Part shown: positions 53,101 through 62,100 of the stretch, piece by piece
How the letters are laid out: every line of letters begins with the position of its first letter
Numbering within the stretch: position 1 is the first letter of the stretch
Assembly (NCBI GenBank): GCA_905221605.1
Contig: CAJNDS010002834.1
Location: forward strand, 623,174 to 687,173
Direction of reading: 5' to 3'
Origin: Symbiodinium natans
Taxonomy: Eukaryota > Sar > Dinophyceae > Suessiales > Symbiodiniaceae
Length of the DNA stretch: 64,000 bases
Program-made: the position numbers and the translations under genes
Notes under the pieces: model-generated
What the model was told of the DNA's origin: nothing
The model's input: the letters and a program-made list of their open reading frames with translations, nothing else
Databases searched by the model: none

Positions 53101-56100
53101 CAGGGTTTCTATGTCGTACCTATTTCCCTTACGAGTTTAGGGGCTGAGGGCCCAGTTGAGTGGCTCAGGGGCTTGGAGAGCTCTAGCGTGTGGGGTTATT
53201 GCTTTTGGGTGGTTTAGGGTTGCAACCCTCAACCCTAAACCCTAAACCCTAAACCCTAAACCCTCAACCATGGGGTTCATTGCTTTGGTCTTGGGTTCAG
53301 GGTTCAGGATTTAGAGTTGAGAGTTTTGGATCGTGGTCGGAGAGCTTTCGTTCCTCGACGGCTTCGAATCTTATAGTCTGGGGATTGGCCCCTAAACCCT
53401 AAACCCTATACCCACCCTCTTGGTCTAAGTTTTGGGGGCTTGAGATTTTCGCAGATTTTGGGTTTTAGAGTTTAGGCAGCTAGGGTTGAGTTTTAGTGGT
53501 TGCGCGTGTTAAGCCCCTCAACCCCAATCCTTCTGATCCTGGGTGAGCCCGGGGGGACATGAGAGACGAGCGCAACGCTTGCGCGGAAGATCATTGGGGC
53601 CTCATCATGGTATATTCTGGTGTACTGCCGATCTTGGGGGGTTTAATCGTGAGATGTGCCGCCTTATTCTAGCAGTCCGTCAGGGATCGTAGTACCCCCT
53701 ACAGTAATTAAACTCCAGAAAGTTGGAACATGGTTTAAGGATGATTAGAGCTGGGATTCCCTTTAGAGTACCTTTTGCGGTACGGGGATAAGGATGTTCC
53801 AACTTTCTGGAGTTTACTGTAATTCTAATCCCTGTTAAGGACTGCTAGTATAAGGGGGAACAGCTCAAGTCTAATCCGATGACCTCCGTGGCGTGCAAAG
53901 TTGTTTCTTTTTGCCGTTTCGGATCAGTGGTGGAGGCCGTCGTCGATCAATTTACTTAGTGGGATCCTGCACACCTGCGATTTAGGGTTTAGGGTTTAGG
54001 GTTTAGGGTTTAGGGTTTCGGATCCGGGGTTTAGGGCTTAGGGTCTAGGATTTAGGGTTTAGGGTTCAGTTCCTGTGGTTTAGGGCTTAGGGCCAAGCAC
54101 CACTGATGGCATTTGCAGACGTATTGGGGTGCGGAGCCAAAACACAACAAGCACACGCCAAAACCCCCACCATGTCGAAACAAAGTGGTTGGCAGATAGC
54201 AGGAAAAGGGATACCCTTAATATACCCCAAAATACTATATAACCCTTATTGTAGGAACCCCCCAGAAGCGTAGCCCCTGTTATCGGAAACCCCCCATATT
54301 TGGTAGCAACCCGGACTGCAAAACAAAGACATGCCAGGCCGTCTGGTCCTGAATAGGGATTATAGTACCACCTGTTATCACCCCTATGAAAGAACGGCTC
54401 TTGTCAGGGGGAACATCCAACCCTAAACCCTGAACTCTAAACCCTATAAACCCTAAACCCTAGTTTAGGGCTTAGAGTTTAGGTCTGGAAGCACATGGCA
54501 GGCGCGGAACGTACGAAGCTCATAGTCGCGCAGAGGGATGAGCGGCAAGAATTTCCCGAACCGAATAGTATAGGGCTTATAGGGTCGTAATTTGTTTTGT
54601 TAATTTGTTTTCCCTTAGGGTCCCTTTGTAAATATACTATAATAACGCCCCAAAACCTTTTCTAATTATTCAGGCCTCTGTAGTACACCTGAACTGCCTT
54701 TGGACTTCCTCCCAGGTCACTGAAGATGTGGCGAAGTGCCCCCATTTTCTGGGTGCCAGGTTTGGGTGCCAGGTTTTTGAGGTACGTGCTGCAGTACAGC
54801 ACCTCCTGCTGTAAACTGTACCCCCCCCCCCAAAAAAAAAATCTAAACGCTTTAACTTTAACTGCTTCAGGTTCAGGAGTCGGTTAGTTCTTCGGGTCGT
54901 ACGTGCATGCGGCGTGGATACGCATCCCACCACCCTACGCCCTCAAAGCCCTGAAGCCCCCCTGTGCCTCAGAATATTTCCGGTGGGACGTTGTTACACC
55001 TACACCGGCGTTTTCGAGCATCTCACTTCTTTGCATCAGATTTCAGAAGGGTTCGAAGGGCCAACCGTAGTTGCACACCATCATCCTTTGTGGCTTTCTC
55101 TTCATGACACGCCCTTTCTTGCCAGCCAAAGTATGTACATCAGTACATACGAAGGGCTCATATGATGCAGGTTGGTTTAGGGTTTAGGGTATATACTACA
55201 AAGCACATTCTAGCTCAACTTCAACCCTAAGCGCAGCCTCAAGTGCAGACCCTGATAAGCCCAAGACCTTGCAACTCCTCACCCTAAACCCTCAACCCTA
55301 AACCATAAACCCTAAACCCTAAACCCTAAACCCTAAACCCTAAACCCTAAACCCTAAACCCTGCAGCAAGGGCCATGAGCTCGGAAGCCCGAGCTTCTGC
55401 AGACCTATAAGCCCTAAATCAAGAACCCCCAACCTACTATTTGGGGTTTTAGGTATTAGGGAGAACCCCAAACCTACTATGTGCAGGTTCTTGTTATGGC
55501 CTCCCTTGGTAGGATTCTTAGGCAACCTACCAGAAAAAGAGGTTTCGGGTTCTTCAGGTGAATTTCGACACCCTCAGAAGCCCCCAGCAACTACAACATA
55601 GCTCCTGCAGCCCTAAACCCTAAGCCCTCAGATGCACCAACCAAACGGCTGAATGCCCTCTAAACCCTAAACCCTAAACCCTAAACCCTAAACCCTAAAC
55701 CCTAAACCCTAAACCCTAAACCCTAAACCCTAAACCCTAAACCCTAAACCCTACCTCAGGTACACGAACCAAACGCTCGGTGGCCTGTTGAATGCAACCT
55801 TTGGCCGGGCTCCTAGTGGCTGCTGGTCGAGGGATCTTTAGCCGCCAGGCAGGTCTAGGGTTTAGGGGTTTAGGGGTTTAGGGGTTTAGGGGTTTAGGGG
55901 TTTAGGGGTTTAGGGGTTTAGGGGTTTAGGGGTTTGGGGGTTTAGGGGTTTAGGGGTTTAGGGGTTTAGGGGTTTGGGGGTTTGGGGGTTTGGGGGTTTA
56001 GGGGTTTAGGGGTTCAGGGGTTTAGGGTTCAGGGTTTAGGGTTCAGGGTTTAGGGTTTAGGGGTTGATTTGGCATTCATCATGAAGTTCTATGATGGGCT

Positions 56101-59100
56101 CGTGCCTGAAAAATCCTCTGTTTGACTACTATTTGCATAAAAAAAAAACCTCACAAAAAAACAACAAATCAATATCCCTATATTACCCTTATAAGGAAGA
56201 ACATTTATATTTCTTGGTGGGGGGGGTTCAACCCGAAGCCCTAAACCCTAAAGCCTAAACCCTAAACCCTAACACCCTAAACCCTAAACCCTAAACCCTA
56301 AACGTTCACTTCGTAGTTGGGAGCAGTCCTTCCTCTCCGAGTTCAGGGTCTTGGGGGTTTGGGGGTTTAGGGTTTTGACACTAGGGGCTCAGGGTTTAGG
56401 GGTGTTAGGGTGTTAGGGTGTTAGGGTTTAGGGTTTAGGGTTTGGGGTTTAGGGTTTAGGGTTTAGGGTTTAGGGTTTAGGGTAGGTTTCAGGATCTTGG
56501 AGTCATGAGTTGAGGCCTCATAGACTTCGCCAGTCCTTAATGGGCTTGCATATATTCCTTACCAGGTATCCTGTTGCGACCCTGGCACGCACCATCCTTG
56601 ACCCATCCCTTGTCAGGGTTTCGGTTTAGGGTTTAGGGTTTAGGGTTTAGGGTTTAGGGTTTAGGGTTTAGGGTTTAGGGTCTGTAAGACCCACCACACA
56701 AAAGAGTCCACCATCTGTTCATTCCTAGGTTATGGGGTTCAGGGCTTAGGGTTTAGGGTTTAGGGTTTAGGGTTTAGGGTTTAGGGTGATTCACGGATAG
56801 CAGCCCCAGAGTTCGGCTCGGACGGTTTAGGGTTTAGGGTTTAAGGGTTCAGGGTGCAGACTGAGAGGATGCAGGGTTTAGGGTTTGGGGGTTTAGGGTT
56901 TAGGGTTTAGGGTTTAGGGTTTAGGGTTTAGGGTTTAGGGTTTAGGGTTTAGGGTTTAGGGTTTAGGGTTTAGGGTTTAGGCGCAGTGCAAACCCCAGAT
57001 TGGCTGTCCAATCGCTACTTTGTCTACGCCTATCGGAGATCATCGAATGAACGGATCTGGATCAACAGGGCATACGAGCATGCTCGCCTTCGCATTGACA
57101 AGGCTGTGAAAGACACCGCACACAGGAATGTGTTGCCCATCTTTGACAACGACCCCTATCGTTGCCTTACGGATGGAGCGGCAACTTGCTTCCTGGACTA
57201 CTTGAAGATCCCTCCAGAGGACAACTTCACCGAGTGGGCCCCTCTCGCAGCCTCTTTACCCAATACTTGCAAGCCAATACTTGCAAGGACCTAATCATTC
57301 GGTTACTAGAGCCCTCAAGGACGTACTAATTTGAAGTCCTTGGAAGTAGAGGGTTCAGTTATCTAGCCCGAGGGCCGGACGGCTCAGAAGTATTTTGTTG
57401 GTTGGTTGCGTTTTATGTTATCTTGCGAGGCAGTCGAACCCAAACCTGAATCCCCTCTGTTATCCCTAAATCCTAAACCCTGAGCCCGAAGCCCTAAACC
57501 TTAAACTCTTACCCCTAAACCTGTGCCCAGGCAACGTCACAGAGCTCTTGGTCTGCATCTTCGCGATTAATGCACGCAGCCGAGCTCCATTCGCGACTCT
57601 GGGTTTCAGGGGCTGTTCACAGGTGTTTTTGGGTTTAGGGTTTAGGGTGTAGTGATTCTTGTACAACTCAAAACAAGTAGCAGTTCTTTGGTACAAGATC
57701 TTGGCTTTCTTCTGGCTGGCTCTGAGGACTTTAATCTTTTTGTTTTTTTGTAGAAAACTATTTGCTCTGTAGCAACTGTATTGGGGTTTGGGTTTAGGAG
57801 TTAGGGTTTAGAGGTTTTGGGCTCTTGGTGTGCTGGAGGCTTGATAAACCGCCTACATTCCAAACCCGAAGCCCTACACTGTTCCTAAGCCCTAAACCCT
57901 AAACCCTAAATCCTAAACCCTAAAACCCTAAAACCCTAAACCCTGAACCCTTAACCCTAAACCCAAACCCTAAACCCTAAACCCTAAACCCAAACCCTAA
58001 GCCCTAAACCCAACCTTAACCCTAAGCCCCTAAGCCCTAAACCCCAAACCGAGTGCCTCCACACTAAGGCCGAACTCTTCCGAGTTGTGCAGCTGTCGAT
58101 GTTGCTCGGATGACCTTCAGTTATCTTGTTTGGTGGTCTCTTTAAGTAGGGTTTCTGTTTTGTAGGGGGTTCTTGTTAGGGTATCTGGGGGCACATATTA
58201 AGGTATAAGGGTAACAGATTACGAGGTCACCGGCCTTTATAGCGATGTCTGGAGCCGCGCGGGGCTTCGGAAGGTGTAAGTGTGGCCCTGGGTGCCAACC
58301 CCCTCAAACCCTAAACCCTAAACCCTAAAACCCTAAACCCTAAACCCTAAAACCCCAAACCCTAAACCCTAAACCTACTGCCCTACACGCCAACTTTGGT
58401 GGAACCAGGACACTTGCCCAGCACCATACCCCAGGACTCTAAACCCTCAACCCCTGAACCCTAAACCTTAAGGTTGCTGGATTTTGGAACCCTAAAGCCT
58501 AAACCCTAAACCCTAAACCCTACACCCTAAACCCTAAACCCCTGTTTTTGGTTCTGGGTTCCTATTGTAGCTACTCATACCTCAAAAGTATATACTTTCT
58601 TCCCAGGGCCTACTCCAAAGTAGGGATTGTGTCTCCTGAGTTGCTGAAAGCGATCTTAGGGTTTAGGGTTTAGGGTTAGGGTTTAGGGTTTAGGGTTTTG
58701 GGTTTTGGGTTTTTGGTTTAGGGTTTAGGGTTTAGACCTCTCGCTCGCATGAGTACAACTTGCGCAGTCGGGTGCCATCCGATTTGAGTACTGCAGGCGC
58801 GCAGACGACAATAAGATACCCGAGAAGGTACCCCTAATTTTGGAAACCTCCATAAAACGCTGCGCATCTACCGTGTATGTATGCGTCTTGTAAGCATATG
58901 CACTTGTACACATATGGCTGTGACTGAAAGGGCTTGGCTTGTGACAGGCCCTCCGCCCCCCTAAGCTTGTAAAGACACCACAACATATGACAGATTTTGA
59001 AAATCTGGTTGTCTCACGCCCTAAGCCCTGAATGCAGAGGTGCGTGACTCTAAGCCCTCTAAAGCCTACAACTTAGGAAATCCTCGAGATCTTTCTGTGG

Positions 59101-62100
59101 GCCTTTTAGACAAAGAAAGTCTCTAGCAAACAAAACAGTATATGGGTGCACGGCCGAGCCCTTTAGGCCAGGATATTCGGAACCATGCAGACACTGTGAG
59201 GCCTACAAGCCCTTTGTACGCGCCAGCAGCCCTGCACACCCTAGAAGCCCCATGAGCCCTAAAATCTCAGAGTAATGGAATCTACCCCAACTGCATACCG
59301 CCCAGACCCCAGAACAAGAGAATATAAGGAAGTTTTTTTCATACACTCCTCAATTTCATTTAAGGGTGTTCCTAGAGGTATGTTGAACATTTCTCAGACA
59401 AATCCTCATCAGTGTACAACTTGGCTTTCTTCGGGCCAGCTCTCAAGACTCTAACCTTCTGGGGTTCTGTAGAAACTACAACAGCTTAGTGGTTCTTTAC
59501 TGTAACTTTAGATCCTTAGCATTTTTGGGTTTATTGGGTTTCTTAAGAAGGCAGCTAAAAAGTGAATTTATAGCTACCCTCCTAAGTTCAGCCAAGATAA
59601 GGATCCTAAAAGTTACACTTTTCGGAGGGGTTCAGAAGTCAGCCAAGACAAGGCTTGGGTCGGTCCTATCCAACCTCCTCCTGGCCGACATCTCAGCAAG
59701 AGGGTTGAGGGATAAGTACCATGAACCTCCAAGCAAATCTTGAACCCGAAGCCCATAGACTCCGTGAAGGGCGTGCGTTTGCTGCGGCTTAGGGTTTAGG
59801 GTTTAGGGTTGAGTGTTTGGGGTTTAGGGTTTAGGGAATAGGGTCCGGGGACCCGCCTGCAAATCGGGTCGGGAGGTCTCCCGACTCTTTCGGGACAAGG
59901 GTTGCAGGGCCTGGGGAGTTAGGTGGGGGCTTCTGGGGCTTAAAATGTTGACAAAGTAGGGGGGTCTAGGGTTTAGAGAGCTGACAGGAGGTACGCAGGG
60001 TTTAGGGGTTGCTGGTAACTTTTTTTGAGATGAAGGTTCATTTGGGGTTTCGGGCGTCGGTTCTCAGGCGACGTACTTTGGCTTCTCCTACCCAGCCAGA
60101 CAGTGTGTTGGGTTCAGGGTTCACAGGGTTTAGGGTTTGTAGGGTTTAGGGTTAGGGTTTAGGGTTTAGGGTTTAGGGTTTAGGGTTTAGGGTTTAGGGT
60201 TTAGGGTTTAGGGTTTAGGGTTTAGGGTTTAGGGTTTAGGGTTTAGGGTTTAGGGTTTAGGGTTTAGGGTTCTGAAGCCCGAAGCCTCCACCGAAAACCT
60301 TTCGGAGGTTTTCGTCTTGGGGGTCCCGGATCGAAAGCCCTGCCCCTCCCGAGCAGTTAACCCAAACACCCTCAAACCCTCAAACCCTCTCAACCCTAAA
60401 CCCTAAACCCCAAACCATAACCCCCAAACCCCAAACCCCAAACCCTAAACCCTAAACCCTAAACCCTAAACCCTAAACCCTAAACCCTAAACCCTAAACC
60501 CTAAACCCTAAACCCTAAACCCTAAACCCTACACACTCTCAAACCTGAACTTTACACCCGCTGAGCCCCGAGACAGCCGCGACCTGAGGTTTTGGGGACT
60601 GCCTTCTTGGTTGGTGGCTTCAAGCACAAGGAGCCTTTGCATGAAGGTCCAGGGTTAGGGTTTAGGGTTTAGAGGGCTGCTAGCAAGGGCTCCGGGGCAA
60701 GAGGATTGGGGTCTGAGCTGAGGGTTTTCGGGCTTGAGGGTTTTTTCTGCTTAGGGTTGAGGGGTTTGGTTCAAAAGCACCCAAGCGTTTTGGGGACCGT
60801 GTGCAGCTTTCTCATCTGTTACACGGGCTTAGGACGCCCTTTCACAGCTACAGACAAAGAGAGAGAGAGAGAGAGAAAAAAAAAAAAAGAGAGAGAGAGA
60901 GAGGGAGAGAGAGAGAGAAAGTGTGTGTGTGTGTGCATGTGTGTACCTTGCTAAGGCACAGCATTGTTTCTTTGACTTGGGGCAATGCCAAGTCTCTAGG
61001 GAGTTTCAGGTTTCTTGAGGTAAGATCGCCTTCGCTCCAAAGCCGAACAGTCTTTCATGTTTTCTCGCCATGGAATCCGACACCACTTCCCAGCCTCCAA
61101 AAAAGAGGCACCATGACAAGGCCCCCCTGAAACACACCCGATGGGGGCCATATCTCTGATTGGGGGTAGTCAGGGTGGGTTTGGGATAGGATACCTGGGG
61201 CTCGGGTTTAGGGTTTAGGGTTTAGGGTTTAGGGTTTAGGGTTTAGGGTTTAGGGTTTAGGGTTTAGGGTTTAGGGTTTAGGGTTTAGGGTTTAGGGTTT
61301 AGGGGTTAGGGACCTGAGAGTTCCCTAGAAGTTGGCCAGGAGCAGCGCTTCAACAGGCTGCGGGGGAGGGGGGGGGGGCACTGGGGTTGAGGGTTTGGGG
61401 ATTAGGGTTTAGGGTTTAGGGTTTAGGGTTTAGGGTTTAGGGTTTAGGGTTTAGGGTTTAGGGTTTAGGGACCTTGCGAGCCCTACTTGGTACATAAAAG
61501 TCTACTTAGAACCATACTTAGAGGACGTAGGGGGGGCTGATAAGTACATTGATAGTTGGGGTTCATAGGTATCCTGAGACTCCAAGTGTATATGTGAGAG
61601 AAGCACAACAGGCCCTGCGCGCCCTATTGTATGAATAGGTCCGACACCGCGAAAACACGGACGAAACCCTAAACCCTAAACCCTAAACTCTAAATCCTAG
61701 ACCCTAAACCCTAGACCCTAAACCCTAAACCCTAAACCCTGCGAACCCCCAGAAAACCTTGGGATCGAAGTTTCAGGTTATGGCTCAGGGCTTTTGGGGT
61801 TTGAGGTTTAGGGCTTAGGGTTGGGGGTATACCCTAAGCCCGAAACCCTAAACACTAAAACCCAAACTTTTGGGGTTAGGGTTTGGGTTAAACCCTAAAC
61901 CCGAAACCCTAAACCCCAACCCCAAGCCCTGGGGGTACGGAGGGGTTCCGGCTTAGTAGCTGGAAAAATCTGGCTTGGGCTGCCGAGGAGGGGGGGGGGG
62001 GGACCTTATTTTTTGAATGGATGGAGGTTGGGGCTGAAAGGGTTTGGGGTTTAGGGTTTAGGGTTTAGGGTTTCGGGTTTAGGGTTTAGGGTTTCGGGTT

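Noticed and set aside
50641..54590. Intronic open islands as extra antiporter exons
   Set aside because: Inserting them breaks the family alignment, whereas the listed exons join directly in phase.
59597..59619. IRILKVTL as an antiporter exon before LGSVLSN
   Set aside because: Family-like and in phase, but the DNA matches repeat family I and the donor would be TT.
60706..61130. ORFs with Arg/Glu/Lys runs
   Set aside because: They read through the GA/GT microsatellite.
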